A stretch of DNA of 64,000 nucleotides from an uncultured Acinetobacter sp. (GTDB taxonomy: Bacteria; Pseudomonadota; Gammaproteobacteria; Pseudomonadales; Moraxellaceae): positions 1 through 64,000 of the forward strand of contig NZ_CANQTS010000004.1 of the NCBI RefSeq assembly GCF_947626835.1. Direction: 5' to 3'. Position numbers and translations under genes: made by a program. Of the stretch, positions 10,391 to 20,599 are shown piece after piece. Position 1 is the stretch's first letter. Every line of letters starts with the position of its first letter. The notes beneath the pieces are model-generated. The model had not been told where the DNA came from, ran no database searches, and worked only from the letters and a program-made list of their open reading frames with translations.

Positions 10391-11368
10391 TTAATTTACC
10401 CCAGCTTGAATTAGATCATGCATACTGACCACCCCAATCACTTTATTGGCTGCATCAACCACCACAAATTGGTTGATTTTTTTATCACGTAGTTGTGCTA
10501 AAGCCTCTACCGCACGTGCCTCAGCATCAATGGTTGTAGGCTGTGCCGTCATCACCTCAGACACTGCCAAATTCACATCAAAGCCTTGTTGCTTATCAAT
10601 TAAACGACGTAAATCACCATCGGTAAAAATACCCAGTAAGGTGTCATTTTCATCAACAATGGTGGTAAGCCCCAAACGTTTATTGGAAATTTCATACAAC
10701 ACTTGGTTCATCGGGGTATGAGGTGCAACTTTGGGCAAGTCCTGACCAGTATGCATTAAATGTTTGACTTGTAACAATAAACGCTTACCCAATGCCCCTG
10801 CCGGATGCGAACGAGCAAAATCATCTGCAGTAAAACCACGCGCATCAAGCAGTGCCACCGCCAAAGCATCACCCAAAGCCAATGTGGCTGTGGTACTTGA
10901 TGTAGGTGCTAAACCTAAAGGACACGCTTCTGTGATATTGCCTAAAGTCAGTGCAACATCAGCATTTTGCGGCATTGGACCTGATGCATCACCACTAATG
11001 GTAATCAATGGCACTTGTAAATGTTTAATCAAAGGCATCAGCATCATTATTTCATCGCTTTTGCCAGAATTAGAAATCGCAATTAATACATCACCGCGCA
11101 TGAGCATGCCTAAATCACCATGCCCCGCTTCACCGGGATGCATAAAGAATGAGGGTGTACCAGTTGAAGCAAAAGTGGCTGCCATTTTACGACCAATATG
11201 TCCCGACTTACCCATCCCTGTAATGACCAGACGACCTTGGCATTGCAAAATAATCTCACAGGCACGGCGAAAACGTGCATCAATCTGAGTGGCTAACACT
11301 TGCAGTGCTTGTTCTTCAATTTTTAAGGTGGCTAATGCGACTTTTTCAAAGTCAACAAGATTGGGCAT
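10391..11368 (-). CDS. kdsD: Arabinose-5-phosphate isomerase KdsD
   Basis: Converts ribulose 5-phosphate to arabinose 5-phosphate, the first step of Kdo synthesis. The ATG at 11368 (MPNLVDFEKV) gives 325 residues, matching the family; the in-frame start at 11464 would add 32 unlikely residues. N-terminal SIS domain with GMGKSGHIGRKMAATFASTGTPS and HGDLGM, then two CBS domains (about 210-325). First gene of the Kdo-LPS transport operon; divergent from cysS. Confidence 0.95.
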   Translation of the reverse strand: MPNLVDFEKVALATLKIEEQALQVLATQIDARFRRACEIILQCQGRLVITGMGKSGHIGRKMAATFASTGTPSFFMHPGEAGHGDLGMLMRGDVLIAISNSGKSDEIMMLMPLIKHLQVPLITISGDASGPMPQNADVALTLGNITEACPLGLAPTSSTTATLALGDALAVALLDARGFTADDFARSHPAGALGKRLLLQVKHLMHTGQDLPKVAPHTPMNQVLYEISNKRLGLTTIVDENDTLLGIFTDGDLRRLIDKQQGFDVNLAVSEVMTAQPTTIDAEARAVEALAQLRDKKINQFVVVDAANKVIGVVSMHDLIQAGVN

Positions 11369-11598
11369 ATTCGGTGGATTCAATGTCTTAACCTTCACGC
11401 TACTGCGTGTCTTAAGGAGGATCAGCAAAAATGAATTTTCGCAAATTTTAGCATATCTATGCAAATGGCTTTTTTAAAATCGCAGCCTTTTTGCCATATC
11501 AGTACCGCATTTAGCAAACATAGCGTGGAAAACTTTGTTAAACATGGGCATTACGTTATCATTAGCGCATCTTTTTGTTAATTTTTATTGAAACAGCC

Positions 11599-13020
11599 AT
11601 GCAACCATTTGTTCTTTATAATTCAGAGCAGCGCAAAAAAGTAGAATTCGTACCTCGCGTTGAGGGTCAAATTGACATGTACGTTTGCGGTATGACCGTC
11701 TATGATTACTGTCATATTGGACATGCGCGTGTCATGGTTGCATTTGACTACATTATTCGCTTCTTGCGTAGTCAAGGTTGGCAGGTGAAATATGTGCGTA
11801 ATATTACCGATATTGACGATAAAATCATTAAACGTGCCAACGAAAATGGCGAGTCAATTACAGCCCTCACCGACCGCTTTATTCAAGCCATGAATGAAGA
11901 CGCTGAAAATCTAGGCTGTTTACAACCTGATGAAGCACCGCGTGCCACAGATTTTATTCCACACATGCAAAATATGATTGGCACCTTGGTCAATAATGGC
12001 ACAGCTTACCCATCAAGTAATGGTGATGTGTATTTCCAAGTAGAGAAATTTGCCAAATACGGTCGTTTATCTGGTCGTAAATTGGAAGATATGCAAGCAG
12101 GTGCATCTGAGCGTGTAGATGTTGAAGTTGAGAAAAAACATCCTTTTGACTTTGTGTTATGGAAACATGCCAAAGAAAATGAACCATCATGGGCTTCACC
12201 TTGGGGCAATGGTCGTCCGGGTTGGCATATTGAATGCTCAGCCATGTCAACCTGCTGCTTAGGCAACCATTTTGATATTCATGGTGGTGGTTCAGATTTA
12301 ACCTTCCCACATCATGAAAATGAAATTGCCCAATCAGAAGCGGCAACTGGCGAACAATATGTCAATTATTGGATGCATGTGGGCTTTATTAATGTCGATG
12401 GCGAGAAAATGTCTAAATCCTTAGGCAACTTCTTCACCATTCGTGACGTGATGGAAAAATTCCATCCTGAAGTAATTCGTTACTTTATTGTGTCTTCACA
12501 CTATCGTAGCCCAGTGAATTTCTCAGATGTGGCACTCAAAGAAGCCAAAACCACACTCACGCGTTTTTATCATTCCTTTAAAGCATATCAAGCTGTGTAT
12601 GGCAATGAAGTTAAAGCGAGCGCCGATGAAACTTTAGTTGAGCGTTTTAATGCGGCGATGCGTGATGACTTTAATACCTCAGAAGCGATTGCGGTATTGT
12701 TTGAAATTAACAAAGCGTTGAACACGGCGGTCAAAGAACAACAGGCTGAACAAGCGCATGTGTACTATGCCACTTTGCGTCACCTCACCGATATTTTAGC
12801 CATTGTTCAATACGATGTAGATGAATTCTTAAAATCAGATATTGGTCAAGATGCCTTAGCCTTAAGTCCTGAACAGATTGAAGATTTGATTCAACAACGT
12901 GTGGATGCCAAAAAAGCCAAACAATTTGCGCAAGCCGATGAAATTCGTCAAAGCTTACTTGAGCAAGGCATTGTGCTTGAAGATACCCGTCAAGGTACAG
13001 TTTGGCGCCGTGCCGATTAA
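11599..13020 (+). CDS. cysS: Cysteinyl-tRNA synthetase
   Basis: Class I synthetase that charges tRNA-Cys. The ATG at 11599 ([13 protein letters not shown]) gives 473 residues; the track start at 11575 is less likely. Motifs HIGH (in [11 protein letters not shown]) and KMSKS (in [12 protein letters not shown]) are present, as are zinc-ligand residues CGMTVYD near the N-terminus, HIECS and [10 protein letters not shown]. Stands alone between the divergent kdsD and the tRNA-Gly. Confidence 0.97.
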   Translation: MQPFVLYNSEQRKKVEFVPRVEGQIDMYVCGMTVYDYCHIGHARVMVAFDYIIRFLRSQGWQVKYVRNITDIDDKIIKRANENGESITALTDRFIQAMNEDAENLGCLQPDEAPRATDFIPHMQNMIGTLVNNGTAYPSSNGDVYFQVEKFAKYGRLSGRKLEDMQAGASERVDVEVEKKHPFDFVLWKHAKENEPSWASPWGNGRPGWHIECSAMSTCCLGNHFDIHGGGSDLTFPHHENEIAQSEAATGEQYVNYWMHVGFINVDGEKMSKSLGNFFTIRDVMEKFHPEVIRYFIVSSHYRSPVNFSDVALKEAKTTLTRFYHSFKAYQAVYGNEVKASADETLVERFNAAMRDDFNTSEAIAVLFEINKALNTAVKEQQAEQAHVYYATLRHLTDILAIVQYDVDEFLKSDIGQDALALSPEQIEDLIQQRVDAKKAKQFAQADEIRQSLLEQGIVLEDTRQGTVWRRAD

Positions 13021-13036
13021 TTTTTTCATTGGGGTG

Positions 13037-13064
13037 TTGACAAGCTTAATTTTTTGCTTATAAT
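13037..13064 (+). promoter_or_regulatory. Sigma-70 promoter of tRNA-Gly
   Basis: Perfect -35 TTGACA (13037-13042) and perfect -10 TATAAT (13059-13064) with a 16-bp spacer; the tRNA begins 11 bases downstream. Confidence 0.9.
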
Positions 13065-13074
13065 TTACCTCATT

Positions 13075-13150
13075 GCGGGAATAGCTCAGTTGGTAGAGCA
13101 TAACCTTGCCAAGGTTGGGGTCGGGAGTTCGAGTCTCCTTTCCCGCTCCA
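13075..13150 (+). tRNA. tRNA-Gly (GCC)
   Basis: 76 nt cloverleaf: acceptor GCGGGAA pairs with TTCCCGC, anticodon stem TAACC/GGTTG around loop TTGCCAA (anticodon GCC), T-arm GGGAG-TTCGAGT-CTCCT, and encoded 3' CCA. Preceded by a near-ideal promoter and followed by a terminator, so it is its own transcription unit. Confidence 0.97.
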
Positions 13151-13160
13151 GAATACGAAA

Positions 13161-13191
13161 AATCCGAGATCTTTGATCTCGGATTTTTTTA
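13161..13191 (+). terminator. Terminator after tRNA-Gly
   Basis: Perfect 11-bp stem AATCCGAGATC/GATCTCGGATT (13161-13171, 13175-13185), TTT loop, then a T-run. Its inverted form could also serve the minus-strand gene next to it. Confidence 0.9.
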
Positions 13192-13211
13192 TGCCTAATT
13201 ACAACACTGCT

Positions 13212-13985
13212 TTACTGTTCACGTTGTTGAATCTGTTGACTGAGTAAAGCATATACCTGTTGTAAATCTTGACGCGCTGCATCATGCAATAGACTTTGAT
13301 GTAGATTTAAAATATTTTGATCTCCACGCTTTGCAGGTCCTGTTTGTACGCTATGCGGTGGATGCTGGGTAGCTTTTTTGGCCGTTTCCAACATCAAAGG
13401 GTGTAACAAACTAAAATCGACTTGTTGAGCATCTACAATTTGTTGGGCTATATCAAAACAATAATTGCTAAAATTGCAAGCAAACACGGCTGCCAAGTGC
13501 AAACTTAAACGTTGCTCAGAACTATAAACATAGACACGTTGACTCATCTGTTGTGCCAATTGCAGCAATTGCTTTTCATCCGCTGGATATTGAGCTTCAA
13601 TCAACAGTGGAGTATTGCTCCAATCAATCACACTTTCAAAGCTAAAGGTTTGCAAGGGATAAAACACCCCGACCCGATCATGTACTGCGCTTAGCACCTG
13701 CATTGCCGTGCTGCCTGAAGTATGTACCAAACAAACGTTGCGTAGATACACACCAATATCACCCACCACAGCTTCAATCGCCTGATCACTCACTGCAATA
13801 ATGGCAATATCAATTTCAGGGTTTAAATCCTCTGCAGAGGTCACCACACGTGCTGCAACTTGATCAGCAAGTGCCTGTGCTGATGCACCACTACGACTAT
13901 ACACATCCACAATTTGATGCTTTGGGCTTAAAGCCTTGGCTAAATGATGGGCCACACGTCCTGCACCAATAAAACTAATCTTCAT
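13212..13985 (-). CDS. Rossmann-like / DUF2520 domain protein
   Basis: Putative NAD(P)-dependent enzyme of unknown reaction. About 257 residues from the ATG at 13985 (MKISFIGAGRVAHHLAKAL); the ATG at 13994 is also possible. N-terminal dinucleotide-binding motif GAGRVAHHL, then DIAIIAVSDQAIEAV as in the F420-/NADP-oxidoreductase fold, and a C-terminal helical DUF2520-type region with HLAAVFACNFSNYC. The family lacks a settled function. No obvious operon partner. Confidence 0.8.
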   Translation of the reverse strand: MKISFIGAGRVAHHLAKALSPKHQIVDVYSRSGASAQALADQVAARVVTSAEDLNPEIDIAIIAVSDQAIEAVVGDIGVYLRNVCLVHTSGSTAMQVLSAVHDRVGVFYPLQTFSFESVIDWSNTPLLIEAQYPADEKQLLQLAQQMSQRVYVYSSEQRLSLHLAAVFACNFSNYCFDIAQQIVDAQQVDFSLLHPLMLETAKKATQHPPHSVQTGPAKRGDQNILNLHQSLLHDAARQDLQQVYALLSQQIQQREQ

Positions 13986-14024
13986 ACCAGCCATCTATCT
14001 TTAAATTTACCCACAGCATGCCAA

Positions 14025-14055
14025 TAAAAAAAGGACGAAGCAATTCGTCCTTTTG
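14025..14055 (-). terminator. Terminator after the OmpA-like gene
   Basis: AAAAGGACGAA/TTCGTCCTTTT stem (11 bp) with A/T-runs on both sides. Confidence 0.8.
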
Positions 14056-14067
14056 GGTTTGGTTGAG

Positions 14068-15567
14068 TTAAGGCTGTTTATTTACCCCTTGTTCATCCAC
14101 TTTACGTACTGTACCGGTTTCAGTATTGACCACTTCAAACTCAATACGACGATTTCTAAATTTACCTGATTCAGTGGCATTATCAGCAATGGGTTGTTCT
14201 TGACCAAAGCCTAGCGCTTTTAACTGATTTGGGTTCACGCCTTGCCCAACTAAATATTTCACCACGGCTTGAGCACGTTGTAGAGACAATGTTTTATTGG
14301 CTGCTGCATTGCCTGTGCTGTCGGTATGCCCTTCCACATTCAACACCACATGTCGTGCACCTTTCATTAAACCTGCGGCTTGATCTAAAATTAACTTATT
14401 GCTCTCAGGAATGACACTTGATACCGAAGCAAAATTAATGATTTGCAGATTTAATGCTGTGGCGACATCTAAGGCAGTCACGTTATTACGATCAATGTTT
14501 GAGAGTGCTTGACCGGCTTGACTAATACTGTCATTTACCGCGCGATCCACTTCAACTGCTGTACTTGCTGGCACGGCATTAGCATCAGTTGCCATCGCAG
14601 CTACAGCAGGTGCCACCATGACACTCACATTTTTAAGTAAAGGTTTGATTTTATCTGCAAGATTTTGTGCATCGGTCGGGTTGGCAGATTGAATGCTCAG
14701 TTGATTACCCTGCCAATCTATATTGGTATTAGGCACACCTTTAATGTGTTTCAGCACAGTTGGAATTAAATCTTGATCCATAAATTCAGTGCCATACATC
14801 GCATTGCCATCGGCACCACAACCATTGTTTTGGTTAAAGATTTGTTTGACCTCATTTTGCAAAATCTGCATGTATTTCGGCTGATTAAGATAAATTTGAC
14901 AGGTGACCAAATCACCAGTTGCGCCGGTGTTGAGCTGAAAACGTGCTGACTCGCTGGCAGTTTGATTACTTGCGACCACAACAGGTTGTGTTTTTTGGCT
15001 GTTACAAGCTTTAAATAAAAATGCCAATAAACCGGCCAAAATTAAAAAGGCAATCAAAGGCAATAAAAAGCCCGATTTTTTTTCTTCTTTTACAGGTTCA
15101 ACCGGATGATAATGCACAGGTTGTGCTTGGGCATGATTGACCCCCAAAGCTGCCAAAATTGGCACAGCCCATGTAGGTAAGTGCGCTTGAATAGTGGCTA
15201 ATTTGCTAGTTAAAAAATGGGCAATGGTATCGGGGTTGCTAGAACCTGCCTCGTGTTCTAACACCGTTAAGCTGGGTGCAATAGCATGGCTTAACGTTTT
15301 TTCAGTTTGATCAATGGGAATGGTTGGGCTTAAATGTTGCAGCATTTGCTGTTTTAAGCTCTGATTGCCGCTAAATAAATCCTCTACTCGTGGGTTGAGT
15401 TGATTTTGTAAACTTTGAATCAAGCCCGGCTTGGCTTGCAGTAATGCCAATAAAATGGGATAAAAACCAGCCAAAGCTTGACTCTTTTCTACGGCATAAT
15501 CTTTTTCGTCGGCAAGTACCTGTGCAGACACTTTCTGCTTGAGTACATCTACAATATCAAATGTCAT
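14068..15567 (-). CDS. OmpA-family peptidoglycan-binding membrane protein
   Basis: 499 residues. The helical N-terminal part (about 1-150) resembles no domain I can name. A single transmembrane segment follows (about 170-190, LLPLIAFLILAGLLAFLF), then a periplasmic region and a C-terminal OmpA/MotB peptidoglycan-binding domain (about 385-480) with NVEGHTDSTGNAAANKTLSL and FRNRRIEFEV. Probably anchored in the inner membrane and bound to the cell wall. The N-terminal function is not recognised. Confidence 0.8.
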   Translation of the reverse strand: MTFDIVDVLKQKVSAQVLADEKDYAVEKSQALAGFYPILLALLQAKPGLIQSLQNQLNPRVEDLFSGNQSLKQQMLQHLSPTIPIDQTEKTLSHAIAPSLTVLEHEAGSSNPDTIAHFLTSKLATIQAHLPTWAVPILAALGVNHAQAQPVHYHPVEPVKEEKKSGFLLPLIAFLILAGLLAFLFKACNSQKTQPVVVASNQTASESARFQLNTGATGDLVTCQIYLNQPKYMQILQNEVKQIFNQNNGCGADGNAMYGTEFMDQDLIPTVLKHIKGVPNTNIDWQGNQLSIQSANPTDAQNLADKIKPLLKNVSVMVAPAVAAMATDANAVPASTAVEVDRAVNDSISQAGQALSNIDRNNVTALDVATALNLQIINFASVSSVIPESNKLILDQAAGLMKGARHVVLNVEGHTDSTGNAAANKTLSLQRAQAVVKYLVGQGVNPNQLKALGFGQEQPIADNATESGKFRNRRIEFEVVNTETGTVRKVDEQGVNKQP

Positions 15568-15713
15568 AACAAGACCTCATTGTATTTTATTGTGATTATT
15601 CTTGCTTTGTAATCGAAGTTACTTTTATCAGTGTAAAGCGGCTTTTTTAAGATGATGTAAATAATTGTATAAATTATAAGCATGACATAAGTAAACTTCA
15701 GCTATTACAGGTA

Positions 15714-15744
15714 TAAAAAAAGCCAGCCGTAGCTGACTTTTTTT
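15714..15744 (-). terminator. Terminator after pyrC'
   Basis: AAAAAAGCCAGC cgta GCTGACTTTTTT hairpin with one mismatch and a T-run on the minus strand. Confidence 0.7.
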
Positions 15745-15754
15745 GACATCATAA

Positions 15755-16990
15755 TTAAGCAATAAAGGTACGTAGCACTTTACCTGTCAGTTGTTGACCC
15801 ATTAATGGCGTATTTTTACCTTGTGACAAAATGCTTTCTTTGCTGAGCGTCCACGTCTGTGCAGGATCTACTAAGAGCAAACCGGCTTGCTCTTGCCAAC
15901 GCGCTTGCATATGCGCCACAGTTGCCGGTGCAAGGGTCACTTTTTCCACCCACTCTAATGCTGACAATAAACCTTCGTCCACCAATTGCACACCCAATGC
16001 CACAAATGTATCAAAAGCTGTGATACCCGGTTGAGTTTCTGCAAACGGCGCAAGTTTAGCCGAACCACTGAGTGGTTCATGATGAGTACAAATGGCGTCA
16101 ATCACACCATCTTTTAAACCTTGACGTAGCAGTTGTTTGTCTTGTTCTGAGCGTAATGGCGGACGCACATGCGCAAGTGAGTTAAAACCATCAATTAAAT
16201 GATCGGTTAAATGCAATTGGTGCATTGCCACATCACACGTTACAGGTAAGCCTTTGGCTTTTGCTGCTTGAATTAAGGCCACAGATGCACCGCTTGATAA
16301 TAAACCAAAATGCGCACGGACTTGAGTCGCTTCAACCATAATCAAATATTTGGCAATCGCGACAGTTTCAGCAATGGCAGGAATGGTCGGTAAACCTTGA
16401 CGTGATGCGGTAAAGCCTTCATGCACACAGCCATCTTTGGCAATTTGTGGCTCTTCGGCATAAAACACCACCGTCATGTCTAAACCGGCTGCATATTCAA
16501 GGGTGCGAATTACTACATCATCATCAGCAAAAGCCGCATTGGCGTTGGTCACAGCGCTACAACCACCCTTTTTTAAGGCTGCCATATTGGCTGGTTGTTG
16601 ACCTTTAAGACCTTGGGTTTGAGCACCAATCACTTCTAAATAAATACCACCATCAAGCATGGCTTTTTCAACCAAACCATGAATCAAAGCCCCATTGTCT
16701 TGCACAATCGGCTGAGAATCAGGCGGGGTAAACACATGCAAAATCCCGTTTTCACGCGCCGCACGCCCTTCAGATTTTAAGGTACCATGCTGCTGCTGAC
16801 CCGGTTCACGCAAACGTGCACATAAATCGACCATAGTCGGCATCAGCCATTTGCCTTGACCCTCTAAGGTTTCATCTACGTTGTCTACAGCAGCAACGCG
16901 TTTGCCATCTTGAATATAAACGGTTTCTACGCAATCAGTTTGAGTAATCGGATCAAGTACGCGTACGTTTTCAATTTTTACAATAGTCAT
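15755..16990 (-). CDS. pyrC': Dihydroorotase-like protein PyrC', probably inactive ATCase partner
   Basis: Amidohydrolase-fold protein of 411 residues from the ATG at 16990. The usual metal motif DxHxHLREPG reads VDLCARLREPG, and the usual TDHAPH reads THHEPL, so both His metal ligands of the first site and the catalytic Asp are gone. This is the pattern of the non-catalytic DHOase that forms a dodecamer with aspartate transcarbamoylase in Pseudomonas. It starts 10 bp after pyrB, consistent with a structural role. A true dihydroorotase should be elsewhere in the genome. The loss of residues is seen; the role is inferred from the family. Confidence 0.9.
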   Translation of the reverse strand: MTIVKIENVRVLDPITQTDCVETVYIQDGKRVAAVDNVDETLEGQGKWLMPTMVDLCARLREPGQQQHGTLKSEGRAARENGILHVFTPPDSQPIVQDNGALIHGLVEKAMLDGGIYLEVIGAQTQGLKGQQPANMAALKKGGCSAVTNANAAFADDDVVIRTLEYAAGLDMTVVFYAEEPQIAKDGCVHEGFTASRQGLPTIPAIAETVAIAKYLIMVEATQVRAHFGLLSSGASVALIQAAKAKGLPVTCDVAMHQLHLTDHLIDGFNSLAHVRPPLRSEQDKQLLRQGLKDGVIDAICTHHEPLSGSAKLAPFAETQPGITAFDTFVALGVQLVDEGLLSALEWVEKVTLAPATVAHMQARWQEQAGLLLVDPAQTWTLSKESILSQGKNTPLMGQQLTGKVLRTFIA

Positions 16991-17000
16991 GCCCAATCCC

Positions 17001-18017
17001 TTAACCTGCAATCGCTTCAATTAAACCTTGTTCTTCTAGTTGCCCTTGCATGGCAAGTGCCAACACCGCCATACGCACCGCAATTCCGTTGGTGACCTGA
17101 TTTAAAATCACCGCCTGTGGACCGTCGGCAACACTTGAATCAATTTCAACACCACGGTTCATTGGTCCCGGATGCATCACGATACAATCAGGTTTTGCCA
17201 TGGCCAAACGTTCTTGGTTTAAGCCATACATACGGTAAAATTCAGCTTGTGACGCCAGTGCCGGTGAATCAATACGTTCGTTTTGAATACGTAAGGTGAT
17301 AATCACGTCGCAATCTTGAATACCCGCTTCCATGTCGTTAAATAAACGCACTTCAGGGCCGTATTCTTCAAAACCATATGGCAATAAGGTGTTTGGCGCA
17401 ATCACACGAATATCTTTACAACCTAAAGTTTGTAATGCGGCTACATCCGAGCGTGCCACACGTGAGTGCTTAATATCGCCAATAATGGCAATCGACATCT
17501 CTTCAAAATTTTTCTTGGTTTCACGGCGAATGGTCAACATATCCAACATCGCTTGCGTTGGATGCGCATGGCGACCATCGCCTGCGTTAATAATCGCCAC
17601 ATTGGGGCAAATATCTTTGGCAATAAAATGCGCTGCACCTGAAGATGAATGACGCACCACAAAAATATCAGTAGCCATGGCTTCTAAATTCCACAGCGTA
17701 TCGCGTAGCGTTTCACCTTTTGAGGTACTTGAACGGGCAATATCAATATTTAACACATTGGCCGATAAACGTTTAGCCGCCGCTTCAAAGGTGGTACGGG
17801 TACGGGTTGAGTTTTCAAAAAATAAGTTCATGACCGTACGACCTTCCAACATATTGTTGGTGATCAATTGATTTTGGTCATTAAAAAAAGATTGTGCAGT
17901 GTCTAAGATTTTGGTGAGCGTTTGTTTTGAAAGACCTTCAATGGTCAAAAAATGTTTTAAATTGCCGTGTTTATTGAGTTGAATCTGGCTCGGGGTGTGT
18001 AATGCAGCAAAGTGCAT
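17001..18017 (-). CDS. pyrB: Aspartate carbamoyltransferase catalytic subunit
   Basis: Makes N-carbamoyl-aspartate from carbamoyl phosphate and aspartate in pyrimidine synthesis. 338 residues. Carbamoyl-phosphate motif [13 protein letters not shown] (about 70), [12 protein letters not shown] (about 150) and [14 protein letters not shown] (C-terminal aspartate domain) are complete. No pyrI regulatory gene next to it; instead the degenerate pyrC' follows at 10 bp. Confidence 0.97.
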   Translation of the reverse strand: MHFAALHTPSQIQLNKHGNLKHFLTIEGLSKQTLTKILDTAQSFFNDQNQLITNNMLEGRTVMNLFFENSTRTRTTFEAAAKRLSANVLNIDIARSSTSKGETLRDTLWNLEAMATDIFVVRHSSSGAAHFIAKDICPNVAIINAGDGRHAHPTQAMLDMLTIRRETKKNFEEMSIAIIGDIKHSRVARSDVAALQTLGCKDIRVIAPNTLLPYGFEEYGPEVRLFNDMEAGIQDCDVIITLRIQNERIDSPALASQAEFYRMYGLNQERLAMAKPDCIVMHPGPMNRGVEIDSSVADGPQAVILNQVTNGIAVRMAVLALAMQGQLEEQGLIEAIAG

Positions 18018-18334
18018 GAGAGATTCCTTAGCGGTTAAGTTGATGCATTATACAGAGATTCATGGATTTGGGCACAGGCTTGCCTCCTCATTCGTACAAA
18101 AAGCAGCTTGGTAAATAAAAATCAAAAAGCAAATTCTTATTTGATAATTCAATTAGATAATTTAAACAAAACTCAGTCTTTAGCCTGTGGCATGCTCGGC
18201 TTTTTAAGCGATACGCTTTGCGCTAGGGTGTGTACTTGATGAGCAAATTTCCTCAAATCTAGAAAAGCGTGTAAACAAAGACAAAGCCTGTCACCCAAAG
18301 CCATGAAAATACGCTAAAATAGCAGATTGCGTTA
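18018..18334. other. Intergenic region pyrB-rlmKL
   Basis: 317 bp between divergent genes. It must carry both promoters; a TAAAAT at 18315-18320 is a possible -10 for rlmKL but has no clear -35. I see no ORF, RNA or repeat that I can support. Confidence 0.5.
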
Positions 18335-18352
18335 TTGCTTTTGGAAATTTAC

Positions 18353-20557
18353 ATGAATTCGAAACCCCGTCTTTCTACCTATTGGGTCACCTGTGCAGAT
18401 GGACTTGAAGTCCTGCTTCAAGAAGAACTCGAAAATCTAGGGATTCAAAAGATTGAGCGTTTACCGGGTCGTTTAATTTTCCAAGGCACACTCGAACATG
18501 CCTATCGCATTTGTATGTGGTCGCGCCTTGCTTCACGTGTATTGTTACCGATTCATACCCATGAGATTGAATTTACTCACGATGCGCGTGATGTTGCTGA
18601 AGAGTTGTATGAAGGTGCAATGGCCTTTGATTGGTCACTGATTTTTGCACCACAAAGCACTTTTGCGATTCGTTTACATACCGAACGTGATATTAAGGTC
18701 AATACTCAATTTGCCACTTTACGTGCCAAAGACGGTGTAGTTGACTCCTTTATGGAAGCTGTAGGTAAACGCCCAAGTATTGACACTAAAGCCCCTGAAA
18801 TCACCATGTATATTTTGGCAGGTAAAACTGAGCACACTTACTGCTTAGATTTATCTGGTGATTCATTGCATAAACGTGGCTACCGTCATTACATGACCGA
18901 TGCACCAATCAAAGAAAACTTAGCAGCTGCCATTTTACATAAAGCCCAATTGGCACAAGTGCAACCTGAAATTTTACTCGACCCAATGTGTGGTTCGGGT
19001 ACCTTTATTATTGAATCTTTATTTATCTTTACCGACCGTGCCCCAGGTTTAGTACGTCGTTTTGGTTTTAATGGCTGGAATGGCCATGATCATGAACTTT
19101 GGATGAGCATTAAAGCTGAAGCGGCTGAGCGTCATCAGGCGGGTCTTGCCAAGCAACTGCCAAAAATTTATGCCTTTGATGCCGACTGGGAAGCAGTAAA
19201 AGCCACCAAGAAAAATATTGCTGCGGCAGGTTTTGAAGCTTTGCTTGATCAAATTCAAATTGAAGAACGTACCTTAGCCGATTGGCCTGATTTTCACGCT
19301 GAGGGTAAACGTGCCTTTATTGTGACCAACCCACCATATGGTGAGCGTTTAGGTGAAAAAGCCTCCAACCGTGCCTTGTATTTAGGTTTATCGGCACTGT
19401 TGCAAAAGAATTTCCCAAATCAAACTGCAGCTGTGATTGCCTCACAAATTGAACAAGCCGATGTGTTGGCCTTTAATGAGCCACAAACTTTGCGTTTAAT
19501 GAACGGTAAATTACCAATTTATATCCGTTCGGGTAAAATTAAACCGGGCAATGTGACGGTGCCATTTTTAGCCGAGTGGCAGCCACAACAGTTTGAACCG
19601 ATTGAAGGTGCTGTTGAATTTGCCAACCGTTTAACCAAAAACATGCAAACTTTAAAGAAATGGGCAGTCAAAGAAGGCGTGTATTGCTTACGTTTATATG
19701 ATGCCGATTTACCTGACTTTAACGTGGCGATTGACTTATATGGCGATCGTTTACATGTGCAAGAATACGCGCCACCAAAAACCATTGATCCTGAAAAAGC
19801 CAAAAAGCGTTTCAACTTAGGCTTACAAGCGATTCGTGCAGTCACCGGTTTAGGTCGTGATGCGATCTTTATTAAAACCCGTGCTCGCCAAGAAGGTAAG
19901 AATCAGTACACCAAACAAAGTACGGCTTCAAAGCGTTTTATTGTGCAAGAAGGCAAAGCCAAAGTCTTGGTCAACTTAACCGATTATTTAGATACCGGTT
20001 TGTTCCTTGATCACCGTCAAATGCGTTTACGCATTGCCAAAGAAGCCAAAGGTAAACACTTCTTAAATCTGTATAGCTATACCTCTACAGCAAGCTTACA
20101 TGCGGCTTTAGGCGGTGCTGCGAGTACTACAAGTGTGGATTTATCCAATACTTACTTAAACTGGTCAAAAGAGAACTTTGTACTCAACGGCTTAACTGTC
20201 GATCATGTAGATGAACAACATATGTTCTTCTCATCAGATTGCTTTGAGTGGCTCAAAGAAGGTCATGAACAATATGACTTGATCTTTATTGACCCACCAA
20301 CCTTCTCAAACTCAAAGAAATTCCATGGTACTTTTGACGTACAACGTGACCATTTGTCGTTACTTAAACGTGCTATGAACCGCTTAACCACAGAAGGTAC
20401 TTTGTACTTCTCAAATAACTACCGTGGTTTTGAAATGGACGAAGAAATTTTAGCGTTCTTTGATGTCGAAGAAATTTCGCATGAAACCATTGGCCCTGAC
20501 TTTAAGCGTAACCAAAAGATTCACCGTGCATGGAAAATCACCCATCCACAAAACTAA
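18353..20557 (+). CDS. rlmKL: 23S rRNA (guanine-N2/N7) methyltransferase RlmKL
   Basis: Fused bifunctional enzyme that modifies 23S rRNA at G2445 (N2) and G2069 (N7). About 734 residues from the ATG at 18353 (GGAAA upstream). N-terminal THUMP domain (about 1-160); RlmL methyltransferase with LDPMCGSGTFIIE and catalytic NPPYGERLG; C-terminal RlmK methyltransferase with LNLYSYTSTASLHAALGGA and DPPTFSNSKK. Length is typical for the gammaproteobacterial fusion. Confidence 0.96.
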   Translation: MNSKPRLSTYWVTCADGLEVLLQEELENLGIQKIERLPGRLIFQGTLEHAYRICMWSRLASRVLLPIHTHEIEFTHDARDVAEELYEGAMAFDWSLIFAPQSTFAIRLHTERDIKVNTQFATLRAKDGVVDSFMEAVGKRPSIDTKAPEITMYILAGKTEHTYCLDLSGDSLHKRGYRHYMTDAPIKENLAAAILHKAQLAQVQPEILLDPMCGSGTFIIESLFIFTDRAPGLVRRFGFNGWNGHDHELWMSIKAEAAERHQAGLAKQLPKIYAFDADWEAVKATKKNIAAAGFEALLDQIQIEERTLADWPDFHAEGKRAFIVTNPPYGERLGEKASNRALYLGLSALLQKNFPNQTAAVIASQIEQADVLAFNEPQTLRLMNGKLPIYIRSGKIKPGNVTVPFLAEWQPQQFEPIEGAVEFANRLTKNMQTLKKWAVKEGVYCLRLYDADLPDFNVAIDLYGDRLHVQEYAPPKTIDPEKAKKRFNLGLQAIRAVTGLGRDAIFIKTRARQEGKNQYTKQSTASKRFIVQEGKAKVLVNLTDYLDTGLFLDHRQMRLRIAKEAKGKHFLNLYSYTSTASLHAALGGAASTTSVDLSNTYLNWSKENFVLNGLTVDHVDEQHMFFSSDCFEWLKEGHEQYDLIFIDPPTFSNSKKFHGTFDVQRDHLSLLKRAMNRLTTEGTLYFSNNYRGFEMDEEILAFFDVEEISHETIGPDFKRNQKIHRAWKITHPQN

Positions 20558-20567
20558 ACATAGTGCA

Positions 20568-20598
20568 TAAAAAACCGCGCCTTGGCGCGGTTTTTTTA
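20568..20598. terminator. Bidirectional terminator between rlmKL and clpB
   Basis: AAAAAACCGCGCC tt GGCGCGGTTTTTT, a GC-rich perfect stem between convergent genes. Confidence 0.9.
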
Positions 20599-20599
20599 T

